Numbered from the stretch's first letter, positions 34,888 through 44,185 are shown. The stretch is DNA of 64,000 nucleotides from Sphingobium subterraneum (GCF_014199435.1 NZ_JACIJP010000001.1:992001-1056000), one strand, 5' to 3'. The notes: generated from the sequence alone by a model not told the origin. A program made the numbers and translations.

Positions 34888-35871
34888 TCATCCGGAGGAC
34901 GCGGTAGCCCCGGACATCCCGTCTCTGTCCGAGTCCTCTTTTGTCCGGCCAACCCGATTCCAGATCGGCTCAATCACGGAATCCAGCGCGAAGATCGTCA
35001 GCAGCGCGGTCGAGAACATCACCAGTCCTGCGAAATTGTGCAGGAAGCCCTGCGCGGCCGCTTCTCCGAAATGGTAGGTCAAAAGGATGAGGATGATGAT
35101 GCGCACCAGATTGGCGAACATCGCGACCGGCACGATGAGGAAGAAAAGGAGTAGTGCATAGCGCCAGTTGGCCTGATGCCGCACATAAACGTAAAAAAGC
35201 GACAGCGCCGAAAGCGAGATGATCGAGTTCAGGCCCGCGCAGGCCGCCGCAACCAGCAACTCATATTGCCCGACCTGGATCGTGACGCCGGCTCCGGCAA
35301 CCGGATAGCCCACATGGTAGAGCAGGCTCACTGCGACTTTGGACAGCAGAATCTTCATGGGGTTCGTCAGCGCATCGATCACGGATTGCGGCAGCGAAAA
35401 CACGAACAGTATGTAGAACAGCGGAAACCAGATGGTTTTCAGCGCTTTCCACCCCACGAAGCTGTACAGCACAATGATGAGCAGCGCGTACATGAAATAC
35501 GCCTCCAGCTCGACAATCTGCGCCACCCGCGCGACGAAATAGGCAACGAGCAACGGCACGAACCACAATGCCACATACAGGGGCCGAGGCGGACAAACAA
35601 AGGGCCGGATGTCGGAAAAATGGCGCAGCAATAACCAGATGCCGGTTGCCAGCACGATCGGGCCATGCCCACCCTGTTCACTCGACCAGCTGGTTTGCGC
35701 GACAAAAATCATGGTCGGCACGCAAATCACGAGCATCCCGGCGACCAACACAAGATTATGCTTCAGCCAGTCGACGACCGACACCGGGATAACCATGCGG
35801 CTCAAAACACGCGACCAGACATTGTCGCCGCCAGCACGGCTCCCGATGGCCGCGCGGTTTGCACTGGGCAT
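34888..35871 (-). CDS. Exosortase (probably XrtV class)
   Basis: A 327-residue polytopic membrane cysteine transpeptidase with about eight membrane segments. The conserved residues are C211 in AAACAGLNSI, R257 in NLVRIII and H278 in FLHNFAG. It is predicted to cleave PEP-CTERM-type C-terminal signals on exported proteins. A candidate substrate is encoded at 40294-40872. No archaeosortase-like fusion domains are present. The assignment to class V rests on the small accessory neighbour and on the general sequence, not on a search. Confidence 0.85.
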   Translation of the reverse strand: MPSANRAAIGSRAGGDNVWSRVLSRMVIPVSVVDWLKHNLVLVAGMLVICVPTMIFVAQTSWSSEQGGHGPIVLATGIWLLLRHFSDIRPFVCPPRPLYVALWFVPLLVAYFVARVAQIVELEAYFMYALLIIVLYSFVGWKALKTIWFPLFYILFVFSLPQSVIDALTNPMKILLSKVAVSLLYHVGYPVAGAGVTIQVGQYELLVAAACAGLNSIISLSALSLFYVYVRHQANWRYALLLFFLIVPVAMFANLVRIIILILLTYHFGEAAAQGFLHNFAGLVMFSTALLTIFALDSVIEPIWNRVGRTKEDSDRDGMSGATASSG

Positions 35872-36000
35872 GACTGGGCGGGAAGGTAAGGCCGTTTAAT
35901 ATTCATTATCGCGCTGTTACCGGATCGTGAGGGGTCCGACAAGTCGTCTAATGGTCCGATATCATAGAGATTGTGCCAGATCCGGACCGTGCCCCTCAAA

Positions 36001-36032
36001 GGGCGGAGCGTCGCCTGTGGTGCGCTCCGCCC
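36001..36032 (-). terminator. Hairpin downstream of the SGNH/LamG gene
   Basis: GGGCGGAGCG (36001-36010) and CGCTCCGCCC (36023-36032) form a perfect 10 bp stem with a 12-base loop. On the minus strand it is followed by TTTGAGG, a weak T-run. It lies about 30 bp after the stop codon of the 701-residue gene and 130 bp upstream of the exosortase gene. Confidence 0.6.
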
Positions 36033-36059
36033 CTGCCAGTACGCGCAGTCCGGGCCCTA

Positions 36060-38165
36060 TCACACCGTGCTGTCGGTTGCGTTACCGCTGCTCTCATTAA
36101 GATGCCAAAGGTGCAGCAGATTGCTCTCGCTGCCGGTCCACTCCGCAACGGGCGGGGTGAATGTGGACGTGCCCAAAATGGTATTGAAGATCGCGACCTC
36201 ATCGACCCACCCAGCCGTGAATGAAAAACCTGTACCGCCGCCCCGGTCACCGATTGCAAAGACGCTCGTATTCGACGTGCCCCCGCCGCCGGTATAGGTA
36301 TCGACCAGCACGCCGTTCACGAACACCATGTCCGCCTGTCCGCCCGGAAGCAGGATGACCCGGATGTGGTAGGTGTTGCCCCCAGCGAATACGCCCGCAA
36401 GGGTGCGCATGGCAGCGGTACCGATCTGGTGGATCAAGCCGCCGCCGCTATTGATCCCGATAAAATAGGCATCGTTCTGGCCGAGAAAAACCTGATTGCC
36501 CCCCGGCAGGCTGTTGATCCGTACCCAGAAATCAACCGTCATCCCGTTAAAGGCCGCCCCCAATATGCCCGAATAGGGGCTGTCGAGCCGTCCGCCTGTC
36601 CGCCCGTTGCCGAACTTCGCCGCGCCATAAACGGCGCTCACCGACGTCAGCGGAGTGTTGACCTTCAGTCGCACGGGTGCCGGGCTGGCGAACATCTGCC
36701 GTCCAACACTGATGCCGTCGCCGTCCGCGTTGGCGTTGTCGTACACGCCATCCAGTGAACCGTCCGCGACTCCCGGATGATTGCCCATGGGCCACACTTC
36801 CAAGGGAATGTTACCCGGATCGGCGGCGAGCTTCAGCGCTATGCTGGTCGCGCCGACAGTGATAGGCGTGGCACCATCAAGCGCGAGCGGCGCGGTCGCC
36901 GGATCTCCTGCCTTTGTGACAAGGAAACGCGTACCGGGGCTTCCCACGCTCGCTAGCGACGATGCGTTGGCGGGCATGTTGACCGCCAGCGTCAGGTCGA
37001 GGCCCGACCGCGTCACTCCGGTGACCAGCGGCCCACGATCATTGCCCGGCAAGCCGAACTCCGACCGCATGGCCCGGTGGAGATGACGCGCGACCCGCCG
37101 CGCGCCCGTCTGGATCTGGTGAACGATATCAGTGTAGAGTTCGATATCGGAGAACCCCAGATAGGTCCCTCCGTTTTCAGCGCACCAGTCCTGCTGCGCC
37201 TTGCGTACCATCGAGCGGGTGGCGGTGTTGCCCCATGCGACCGAATTGACATTGGGGATGGCGGTCAGATATTTTGTGAACGAACGCGACGAGGCAGCCG
37301 TCAGCGTGGTGAACAGCGTGTCGAGTTGCGAGCGATATGTCGTATAACTCGACCCCGTATCGGAATGCCCCTGAAACCAGAAAAAGCTCTCGAATGCGCC
37401 TCCCGCCAAGCCGAGAACGCGCAGCAGTTCATTGCCGTTTGCCTGTCCCGACTGCCAGGACGCGATGGCCGAGGCACCAACAGAGTGCCCGATCAAACCG
37501 CAATTGACGCCGGACGCCGCAATCTGAAGGTTGAGCAGTTCTGCCGCGCCCGCCGAGTTCACGACGCCCGCACTGATCCCCGCATCCGTGACAGGAAGCC
37601 AGGTGGACGCAATGTTCGTGCTGGGGGCTGCCTCTGTCCATGACGCCAGTATTCGACCGTTTGCGGGAACCGAGATACCAAGTCCCGCCAGTGACGTGGC
37701 ACCGTCGCTGACTTTCGCGAACATACGCACCATCAGCGATTGCCCGCTCATGGCGATCAGGCGGCCCATGCCGACCGCGACCGTGCCGTTGGTCCATGTC
37801 ACCCCATCGCCCGACAGGTCGAGATAGAACCAACCCAGCCGCGCATCGACGCCGGGGATGGTGACAGATCCATTCGCCACCGGCGCGCTCGCGACCGCCA
37901 GCCAGGGCGCCTGCACGATGGTCGTGCCGTCCGCCGCCGACCGGCACCGCGCAAAGATTGTCCCGGCAGCGGTTACATTGAGCGTGACCGGGATTGCCCC
38001 CTGCCCCTTGCCCTGCCCGCCGCCGGTCGATGTCGTGCGCTGATAGATCCGGTTGGCGGCGGCCAACTGCGTCATGGCGAAGGTCGCACCGACCGGCGGC
38101 GGTACGAAGCCCCCCCCGCGCCGCCTGCGTGCCGCCCGGCTTACTCCCAATGCCCCGCGAGCCAT
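36060..38165 (-). CDS. SGNH/SASA-type esterase with C-terminal LamG-like domain (spike-like)
   Basis: A 701-residue protein. After a basic, proline-rich N-terminus and a beta domain (to about 130), residues 135-365 match the sialate-O-acetylesterase SGNH fold: nucleophile S143 in MSGQSLM, GHSVGAS at 226, QGHSD at 265 and a D-x-x-H dyad (D346, H349). Residues about 500-701 resemble a LamG/concanavalin-like lectin (FWVRINSLP, HIRVILLPGG, GWVDEVAIFN, LHLWHLNES). No signal peptide is evident. Its ATG overlaps the stop of the upstream spike-base-like gene by one base (TAATG). It probably binds and deacetylates a polysaccharide. Confidence 0.75.
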   Translation of the reverse strand: MARGALGVSRAARRRRGGGFVPPPVGATFAMTQLAAANRIYQRTTSTGGGQGKGQGAIPVTLNVTAAGTIFARCRSAADGTTIVQAPWLAVASAPVANGSVTIPGVDARLGWFYLDLSGDGVTWTNGTVAVGMGRLIAMSGQSLMVRMFAKVSDGATSLAGLGISVPANGRILASWTEAAPSTNIASTWLPVTDAGISAGVVNSAGAAELLNLQIAASGVNCGLIGHSVGASAIASWQSGQANGNELLRVLGLAGGAFESFFWFQGHSDTGSSYTTYRSQLDTLFTTLTAASSRSFTKYLTAIPNVNSVAWGNTATRSMVRKAQQDWCAENGGTYLGFSDIELYTDIVHQIQTGARRVARHLHRAMRSEFGLPGNDRGPLVTGVTRSGLDLTLAVNMPANASSLASVGSPGTRFLVTKAGDPATAPLALDGATPITVGATSIALKLAADPGNIPLEVWPMGNHPGVADGSLDGVYDNANADGDGISVGRQMFASPAPVRLKVNTPLTSVSAVYGAAKFGNGRTGGRLDSPYSGILGAAFNGMTVDFWVRINSLPGGNQVFLGQNDAYFIGINSGGGLIHQIGTAAMRTLAGVFAGGNTYHIRVILLPGGQADMVFVNGVLVDTYTGGGGTSNTSVFAIGDRGGGTGFSFTAGWVDEVAIFNTILGTSTFTPPVAEWTGSESNLLHLWHLNESSGNATDSTV

Positions 38166-38434
38166 TAAGCAAGCCCGATGATGTCGGTCGCTGTGGTGCC
38201 TGACACCCGCACAAATTGCGCGCGGACATCGAGGATCTGCCCGGAGGCGAGGTTCTTGAACACAACGTCGGCCGAACCGTCGATGGAACGTAGTGTTACA
38301 TTGCCCCCTGTGCCGATATAGAGCGCCTTGGGCAGCGGATCGACTTCATTTGTAGGATGAGGGACGACAGCGAAGGCGCGCCGCGCAGGCTGAAAGGCGG
38401 CATCCGATTGTCCGTCAAAATAATCCGTGGTCAT
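38165..38434 (-). CDS. Spike-base-like protein (RCAP_Rcc01079/GhsA family)
   Basis: An 89-residue protein whose central part, PKALYIGTGGNVTLRSIDGS then VVFKNLASGQILDVR and a VSGTTATDIIGLA tail, matches my memory of the small head-spike base protein of Rhodobacter-type gene transfer agents and related phages. A good ribosome site (AGGGAG, seven bases) precedes ATG 38434. It is translationally coupled to the large esterase/lectin gene. No capsid, portal or tail genes are in the window, so it is either a phage relic or a spike module used in another context. Confidence 0.65.
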   Translation of the reverse strand: MTTDYFDGQSDAAFQPARRAFAVVPHPTNEVDPLPKALYIGTGGNVTLRSIDGSADVVFKNLASGQILDVRAQFVRVSGTTATDIIGLA

Positions 38435-38503
38435 GGCTGTTCTCCCTAGATGCGAAGATGAACCTCAGGAGAAGACATCGAAATGCGATGTAGGACAGCA
38501 ATT

Positions 38504-38522
38504 TTTATCCTATTTGGATAAA
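38504..38522. promoter_or_regulatory. AT-rich dyad in divergent promoter region
   Basis: TTTATCC-TATTT-GGATAAA, a perfect 7 bp dyad, lies in an AT-rich 170 bp gap between the divergent spike-base-like gene and a membrane-protein gene. The position suits an operator; no regulator is assigned. Confidence 0.4.
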
Positions 38523-38606
38523 TCTTCAGCTGTTAACTATAAATTCATTGTGATTCGAGTAGGTTATGCTTTTCATAATGACGCCAGCGTCTATAGCCGG
38601 TAGACC

Positions 38607-39680
38607 ATGAAGGCATGGTGCCATGTGGGAGGCTCCGTCGTGAACAGAGAATATCATATGGATCGCGATGGTGCGGAAGAGGTCACCGCATCGGGCGCGC
38701 CTTTTGCCGTCGACGGTGACAACCCTCCCGCAAATGGCGCCGCTGCGGCTTTTCTTGCGGACCAGCGGTCCCGCCGCCGACGTTCACGGCGCCCTGATCC
38801 CACCCGTAGGATCGCGATCGAACGGCGCGGTGTCATCTGGGTTCTGTGCGTCTGGGTCACGCTCGCCTTCCTGTTCTTCTTGTGGCAGGCGATCAATTAC
38901 CGCGGCCTCGTCGCCCGGCTCGCCGAATGGCAGTTTGGCCGGTTCGACAATTACTGGCCATCGCTGACCGTTCTGGGGCTTGCGGCGTTCTTCAGCCTGC
39001 CGATAATCATCATCACATTGCTGGTGCACCGCCGCCGCAAGGGGGAAGAGCTGGCAACCCACGCGCAGATCGTGCTGAACACCGCCCGCCACCTGAAGCA
39101 GGCGTTCGCGACGCTCACCCTCATTTCTACCGCGGCCGCAATCCTGTGCATCATCCTGCTGCTGACGCTGCCCCCGACCGAGGGCCGTCCGCTGCCGGTC
39201 GCTGTGGGGGGCGCAGGATCGATCGATCCGGGCGAAGGTCCGCGCACGCTGTTGGGTTATGTCGACCTCAGGTCTGTAGCCCGTTATGATGAAGACCTGC
39301 TGATCACTGGGCGCACGCTCTATTTCGCGCCGGTCCGCGCGTCGTCGGACGACCGCAGCATCGCGCGCTATTTTGTCGAGGTGCATTACAGCCCGGATGG
39401 GCCTCAACGCTTCTACCCCATCATGACCGGGGTACTGCGTCATCGCGGCCTGCCGGGAGAAATCGCATCGCTCTATCGCGGCGCACGCTTCCCTGTGGCC
39501 GACGACAACTATCTGCTCTATCGGTCCGGCTACCAGTTGCGCTGGCGCTATTACGTACTGGCGGCGGAATTTGGCATCGGCGGTGTATTGCTCGGGATCG
39601 TCACGTTGATCCTGCGTCGCAGGGCGCGCGTTTTCGCACAACAGCTGGCGGGAGAGGAAACGCGGTTAGCCGCCCCTTAA
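38607..39680 (+). CDS. Polytopic membrane protein of unknown function
   Basis: A protein of up to 357 residues; ATG 38658 (MDRDGAEEV) is an equally good start. A disordered acidic then arginine-rich cytosolic N-terminus (RSRRRRSRRPDPTRR) precedes membrane segments at about 76-93, 118-138, 168-187 and 325-342, with a large soluble domain between the third and fourth (YVDLRSVARYDEDLLITGRT to NYLLYRSGYQLRWRYY). I do not recognise the family. It is divergent from the spike-like pair and upstream of a retropepsin-like gene. Confidence 0.65.
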   Translation: MKAWCHVGGSVVNREYHMDRDGAEEVTASGAPFAVDGDNPPANGAAAAFLADQRSRRRRSRRPDPTRRIAIERRGVIWVLCVWVTLAFLFFLWQAINYRGLVARLAEWQFGRFDNYWPSLTVLGLAAFFSLPIIIITLLVHRRRKGEELATHAQIVLNTARHLKQAFATLTLISTAAAILCIILLLTLPPTEGRPLPVAVGGAGSIDPGEGPRTLLGYVDLRSVARYDEDLLITGRTLYFAPVRASSDDRSIARYFVEVHYSPDGPQRFYPIMTGVLRHRGLPGEIASLYRGARFPVADDNYLLYRSGYQLRWRYYVLAAEFGIGGVLLGIVTLILRRRARVFAQQLAGEETRLAAP

Positions 39681-39700
39681 CCAGCCCCATCAACAGCCCT

Positions 39701-40258
39701 TTGAGACGGAGCTGGCACAACGCCAGCATGCTCAAGCTCGCTCTCTCTGTTCTTCCGGCTGGTGCCGCTACCTGTTTCGCGGCCATGGGACTGAGCACGT
39801 CCGCTCCTGCGGATGTCGCGTCCATGCCGTCCTCGCTGGCGGCGGTGCAGGGCGTGCCCACCGCGCCAAGCAGCGATCACGCCACCCTCTCTTCCGAGCG
39901 AACCGAATATGTGCGCGCTCCCGATGGACTGTTCTACGTCAACGCACATGTAAACGGGCATCTCACGCGCTTCGTCGTGGACACGGGCGCCAGCGTCGTC
40001 GTTCTCAACCGCGACGATGCGGAGCGACTGAACGTACGCTTTTCGGACAACAACACCGCGGCCCGCATCAAGACCGTCGGCGGCCCGTCGGCGATGCGCT
40101 GGGCACAGATCGATACGTTGACGATGGCGGGTAAGGAACTGGCGGGCGTCAAGGCCGCCGTCGTGGAAACCGGCATCGGTGTCTCGCTGCTGGGCCAGAA
40201 CGCCCTGTCACAGTTCGGCACTGTGACCCTGCGCGGAAACGTCCTCACCATCAGTTAA
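39701..40258 (+). CDS. Retropepsin-like aspartic protease (clan AA)
   Basis: A protein of 185 residues, or 176 from ATG 39728. A hydrophobic N-terminal signal (LKLALSVLPAGAATCFAAMG) suggests export or membrane anchoring. The single aspartic-protease motif FVVDTGAS is at 92-98 with the downstream hydrophobic-hydrophobic-glycine element SLLGQNAL, as in TIGR02281-type bacterial retropepsins, which act as dimers. Substrate is unknown; the location near the exosortase genes suggests a role at the cell envelope. Confidence 0.85.
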   Translation: MRRSWHNASMLKLALSVLPAGAATCFAAMGLSTSAPADVASMPSSLAAVQGVPTAPSSDHATLSSERTEYVRAPDGLFYVNAHVNGHLTRFVVDTGASVVVLNRDDAERLNVRFSDNNTAARIKTVGGPSAMRWAQIDTLTMAGKELAGVKAAVVETGIGVSLLGQNALSQFGTVTLRGNVLTIS

Positions 40259-40293
40259 ATCCGGGGCAGGAGAAGCGCTCGCCGCCCTGCCGC

Positions 40294-40872
40294 TTATACT
40301 TCTGCGAGTGAGGTCCGCGTCTTGCGGCCGAACCGGCGCATGACCCAGCCGATCCCCAAGAACCCTGTCAGCATCAGCAACCAGCTTGTCGGTTCAGGCA
40401 CAGCGACCGTCGGACTTTGCGCATCCGAAGCGGATGGCAAACGCGCAAAATCACTGAACCGCGGAGGAGCAAAGTTCGGCACCTCATTGAACAGCGCAGG
40501 ATCGCCGGTCGGCACTCCATCGAACCGAGGTGCGTCGACAAACGGTTCAGGGTCAACGACAGGGTCGGTCAACACACCAAAAGCGGACGGCTCTTCCAAT
40601 CCCGGATTTTCCGAACCGAGATTGCCAGGGACGAAACCTGCGGGCCGGATATTCAGCGGCAAACGCAAAACCACGCGCGTGCCCAATAGCGCCCTTAACG
40701 CGTCGCCCGGGGTCACTCCCAGCGCAACGGCCATCATATCCCGATCACCGAACAGCGCACGCTGATTTTGTGGAAGAAAAGCCGCAAGCGCCAGCGTCAG
40801 CGAAAAGAGGCCGATGATCGTCCTCCTGCGCCGCAGGTCGCCACCGACAATATCTGCTAATCCCTCTGCCAT
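40294..40872 (-). CDS. PEP-CTERM sorting-signal protein
   Basis: A 192-residue exported protein. An N-terminal hydrophobic stretch (TIIGLFSLTLALAAFLP) follows RRRR. The body is rich in P, F and D with repeated short motifs such as DPEPFVDAPRF, DPALFNEVPNF and APPRFSDFA. The C-terminus carries VPEP at 158-161, a hydrophobic helix (SWLLMLTGFLGIGWVM) and RRFGRK, a full PEP-CTERM signal. It is the evident in-window substrate for the exosortase at 34888-35871. Start 40872 (MAEGLADIVGGD) is preferred to 40983. Confidence 0.8.
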   Translation of the reverse strand: MAEGLADIVGGDLRRRRTIIGLFSLTLALAAFLPQNQRALFGDRDMMAVALGVTPGDALRALLGTRVVLRLPLNIRPAGFVPGNLGSENPGLEEPSAFGVLTDPVVDPEPFVDAPRFDGVPTGDPALFNEVPNFAPPRFSDFARLPSASDAQSPTVAVPEPTSWLLMLTGFLGIGWVMRRFGRKTRTSLAEV

Positions 40873-40983
40873 GTGTCGCCATTTACCGTCTAAACCACGG
40901 CAGAACCATAGGGAAAAGGGTAAACAGATCACGACTGGGCGCAGAAAGCCCGATTGATGCATAATTGTGACAGGTAACTTCAC

Positions 40984-42117
40984 CTAATTCCTGGACTGTG
41001 CGGGTTCCCAAGTCTGGTAGGTGTTGCCGTGCAACGCATCGACAATACCCGTGAACGTCGCGACGATCGACAGGAAAATCCCCCACAGGCTGGCGAAAGG
41101 ACGCATTCCGGCCCAGCCCAGCAGCGCCATTCCAGCGCCAACAAGCCAGAGCGCGAGCACCACAGCGGCATGACCACCCATCAGCAATGCGCCTGTCAGG
41201 CTCCCTGCCGCGATCGCCAGCAGCGGTGCACCAAACCAGCGCAACAGCTTGTGGGAAACATATTTGTACCGGTCGACAAATCCAAAACGCGCTTTCACCT
41301 GGCCCCGAATATGACGATGGCTGTTATAGGCGCGGCATGCGATCCGCCGCTTGCGCCGGAATTCCTCACGCCCATCCGTCGCGCTCTTTTCATAGGCGAT
41401 GACGTTCGCGCCGCTGATCAGCCGGTATCCGGCGAATACGACGCTCATCGATGCGATCATGTCGTCCAGCAGATGCGCAGGCACGTCCGGATAGGTCGAC
41501 CGTCGCGTCGCAAAGATCGATCCGTCCGCCCCCATCATCGAACCGCAGCGCGATTCCAGGGCCTTGATATGCTCCTCCAGCCGCCAATAAAGCGCGCCGA
41601 CGCTCGCGGTCGTGCCGTCATCCTCGTTGGTATAGCGCAGCTTGCCCGAAACACCTCCGACTGCCGGGTCCCGAAAGCAGTCGAGCAGCGGGGCCACCGA
41701 AGCGGGATCGAGCCGCACATTCGCATCGGTAAAAATGCAGATGTCCGTATCGGCGGCAGCCACCATCATGCGCATGCCGGTTGCTTTACCGGTCCGCTCA
41801 GGGCTGGTCATGACGCGCAGCAGATCGGGCCGGCTCTGCAGAATTTCCAGCGTGCGATCGCGGCTTTTGTCGCAATAGGCGATCACGTCCAGATCCGGAT
41901 ACAAAGCTTTGATCTCTTCGATGTTGCGCAGCTTGGCGGGAAGAGCTTTTTCCTCGTTATAGGCGCTGAACAGCAGCGTGGCGCTCGGTCGGGGCAGCGC
42001 GGGATCCATACGGATCGTCCGTTCCGGCATCAACCGCAGGCTGAGCGGATAAGTGACGTAGGGGTGCAGAAACAGCAGTACCGCCACCACAAACAGCACC
42101 CAGAACATCGTGGTCAT
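40984..42117 (-). CDS. Membrane glycosyltransferase family 2
   Basis: A 377-residue GT-A enzyme with one N-terminal membrane segment (FWVLFVVAVLLFLHPYVTYPL) and two or three C-terminal ones. The catalytic domain has LLFSAYNEEKALPAKL, the nucleotide-sugar motif TDANVRLD, and the acceptor-side segment GADGSIFATRRS; an RRKRRIACRAYNSH motif precedes the C-terminal helices. It resembles BcsA- and ExoA-like polysaccharide glycosyltransferases. The likely role is exopolysaccharide chain assembly or elongation. Confidence 0.85.
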   Translation of the reverse strand: MTTMFWVLFVVAVLLFLHPYVTYPLSLRLMPERTIRMDPALPRPSATLLFSAYNEEKALPAKLRNIEEIKALYPDLDVIAYCDKSRDRTLEILQSRPDLLRVMTSPERTGKATGMRMMVAAADTDICIFTDANVRLDPASVAPLLDCFRDPAVGGVSGKLRYTNEDDGTTASVGALYWRLEEHIKALESRCGSMMGADGSIFATRRSTYPDVPAHLLDDMIASMSVVFAGYRLISGANVIAYEKSATDGREEFRRKRRIACRAYNSHRHIRGQVKARFGFVDRYKYVSHKLLRWFGAPLLAIAAGSLTGALLMGGHAAVVLALWLVGAGMALLGWAGMRPFASLWGIFLSIVATFTGIVDALHGNTYQTWEPAQSRN

Positions 42118-42214
42118 TATCGAACGGCGCCCCTCGCTGGTTCACTTCCAAGCCCAGGGGCCATACTGCCATATAACCGCGTCGCCTATTCAAAAAGCGC
42201 GCGCCGTGCGGCGA

Positions 42215-42979
42215 CTATTGCTGCCCGGACTGGATGATCCATTGCCGGTCTTCCTCAACCCCTACGGCAGTCAGTATTCCGCTGCTGTGCGCGGCCGTAT
42301 CGATACCAATGCGGTTGGACAGCAGCGCGGGTTCCTTCCCCTCGGCGTGGCCGTGCACGATCATCATGGGATGGTCGCCACGATGCTTGAGGAATGTCGT
42401 GCGGATCCACATCATGTCCCGCTCGCGTTGCGCATCAATGGGCATGCCGGGACGGATCCCGGCGTGCACGAACAGGTACGACCCAAAGCTGACGGACACC
42501 GGCAACGCCCGCATCCAGTTCAGGATCTCTTGCGGAATAGCCTCACGGGCCGCCTCGATGAGCTCCACGGCTGCCCCGGCATCTACGTGAGCGGCGTCAA
42601 TCATCCCGGACGTCATCCCCCAGCTGCGCAAGGTCGCTTCGCCACCATAATCCATCCAGAAACGCAACGCCCGCACATCGCCATCCAGCGCATCGAGCAT
42701 CATCGCCTCATGGTTCCCCTTGAGACAATGAACCTTGTCAAGGTCGCGCATGCTGTAGAGCAATTCGCAAACCTCGCGCGATTGCCAAGCGCGATCCACA
42801 TAATCGCCCAACATCACCAAATGGGTGTCACAGGGCGGACGCTCTGCATGATCCTCCTCCACCCTCTGAAGCAGATCGACCAAAAGATCGTAGCATCCAT
42901 GCACATCGCCGATCGCGTATACGCGCTTGCCGTCGGTGGTATGGTGCTTCCGCCGTTTGAACAATCCGCCGAAAGGCAT
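42215..42979 (-). CDS. Metallophosphoesterase, serine/threonine phosphatase-like
   Basis: A 254-residue PPP-type phosphatase. The metal-binding motifs are present in order: YAIGDVHGCYD (GDxHG), VMLGDYVDRA (GDxVDRG-like), LKGNHEAMML (GNHE), and the later HAGI and VHGHA histidines. It resembles lambda-phosphatase-like and ApaH-related enzymes. I chose ATG 42979 (MPFGGLFKRRKHH); ATG 43036 is possible. It may dephosphorylate proteins or diadenosine tetraphosphate; the sequence does not decide. Confidence 0.85.
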   Translation of the reverse strand: MPFGGLFKRRKHHTTDGKRVYAIGDVHGCYDLLVDLLQRVEEDHAERPPCDTHLVMLGDYVDRAWQSREVCELLYSMRDLDKVHCLKGNHEAMMLDALDGDVRALRFWMDYGGEATLRSWGMTSGMIDAAHVDAGAAVELIEAAREAIPQEILNWMRALPVSVSFGSYLFVHAGIRPGMPIDAQRERDMMWIRTTFLKHRGDHPMMIVHGHAEGKEPALLSNRIGIDTAAHSSGILTAVGVEEDRQWIIQSGQQ

Positions 42980-43120
42980 GAAAAGCTGCACTCCATCGCG
43001 TCTTTGGGCTGACAAACGCAACCCCGTATGCCGCATCTCGCACGTGCAGCATTATAGCTTAACGCGATGAACGGAACATGTATCCCTTCCATTAATGAAG
43101 CACTTAGCAGGCGATAACGC

Positions 43121-44176
43121 TCACAACCAAGACCGCTCGAGCCGCTTCCCCAGCCCCGTCAGAAGTTCATATTGCGACATGCCGGTAAGCATCGATGCGA
43201 ACGACAGGTCGAAGTCGATATCGACCCAGTCGCCCTCCTCCAACTCAGGCATGGCCGACACGTCGACGGAGATCAGGTCCATGGACACCCGTCCTAGCAC
43301 CGGGAGCTGAACGTCTCCCACCCTGGCATTGCCCATGTCCGAAAAAACCCGCCCGTATCCGTCGGCATAACCCAAATGGAGAGTTGCCGACTCCATCGTG
43401 CGGTCTGCCACATAGGTCGCCCCGTAGCCGATGGAGTCACCCCCGGCGATCCGGCGGCGCTGCAGGATCTGGGCCTGCGGCGTGACGACCGGCTGGATAT
43501 TTCCCTCGCACTCGCCCCGGGCAATGCCACCATAGAGCGCCAACCCTGGCCGCGTCAGGTCGAGCCCATAATCGGGCCCGAGGCAGATCCCCGCGCTGTT
43601 GGCAATACTCGCCCGTCGCGCCGGAAACATTTTGCGTGCCTCGCCGAACAGCATGAGCTGAATACCGTTCAGGTGATGATCCTCGTCCGCGCAGGCGAGG
43701 TGGCTCATCAACGTGTCGATTTCGAGCCCTTCCAGCAGGCTCTTGTCCAGCCCGTCGAGCGACAGGCCGAGCCGGTTCATGCCGGTGTCGATCATCACGT
43801 CGCAGGTGCCGCCTCCCGCATCCTTCCAGCGGCGAATCTGCCCTGCGCTGTTCAGCACCGGACGAACACGGCCCGCGCATTGCCGGACCATCGCCATATC
43901 CTCGTCCCGTACGCCGTGCAATACGCTCAGCGAAACGCCGTCGTCCAGCAAGGGCAGGATTTCCAGTGCCTCCCCCCAGGTAGCGACGAAGAAATCGCGG
44001 CACCCCGCGCCGCTCAGCGCCTTGACGACCCCTGCAGCGCCCAGGCCATAGCCATCCGCCTTCACGGCTGCCCCGCAGGCCGCCGCACCTCCGGTGTCCC
44101 GCAACCAGTTCCAGTTATGCACCAGCGCAGCGGTATCCAGCCGCAAGCGTAAAGGCGCGCGATAATCCCCCGTCAT
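43121..44176 (-). CDS. alr: Alanine racemase
   Basis: PLP enzyme that converts L-alanine to D-alanine for peptidoglycan. It has 351 residues with PLP-binding K39 in AAVKADGYGLG and the catalytic tyrosine region GDSIGYGATYVA in the C-terminal domain. Conserved SHLACADE and RPGLALYGG segments are also present. It begins 10 bp after the MFS transporter gene, so the two may be co-transcribed. Confidence 0.93.
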   Translation of the reverse strand: MTGDYRAPLRLRLDTAALVHNWNWLRDTGGAAACGAAVKADGYGLGAAGVVKALSGAGCRDFFVATWGEALEILPLLDDGVSLSVLHGVRDEDMAMVRQCAGRVRPVLNSAGQIRRWKDAGGGTCDVMIDTGMNRLGLSLDGLDKSLLEGLEIDTLMSHLACADEDHHLNGIQLMLFGEARKMFPARRASIANSAGICLGPDYGLDLTRPGLALYGGIARGECEGNIQPVVTPQAQILQRRRIAGGDSIGYGATYVADRTMESATLHLGYADGYGRVFSDMGNARVGDVQLPVLGRVSMDLISVDVSAMPELEEGDWVDIDFDLSFASMLTGMSQYELLTGLGKRLERSWL

Positions 44177-44185
44177 TCTGGCCCC

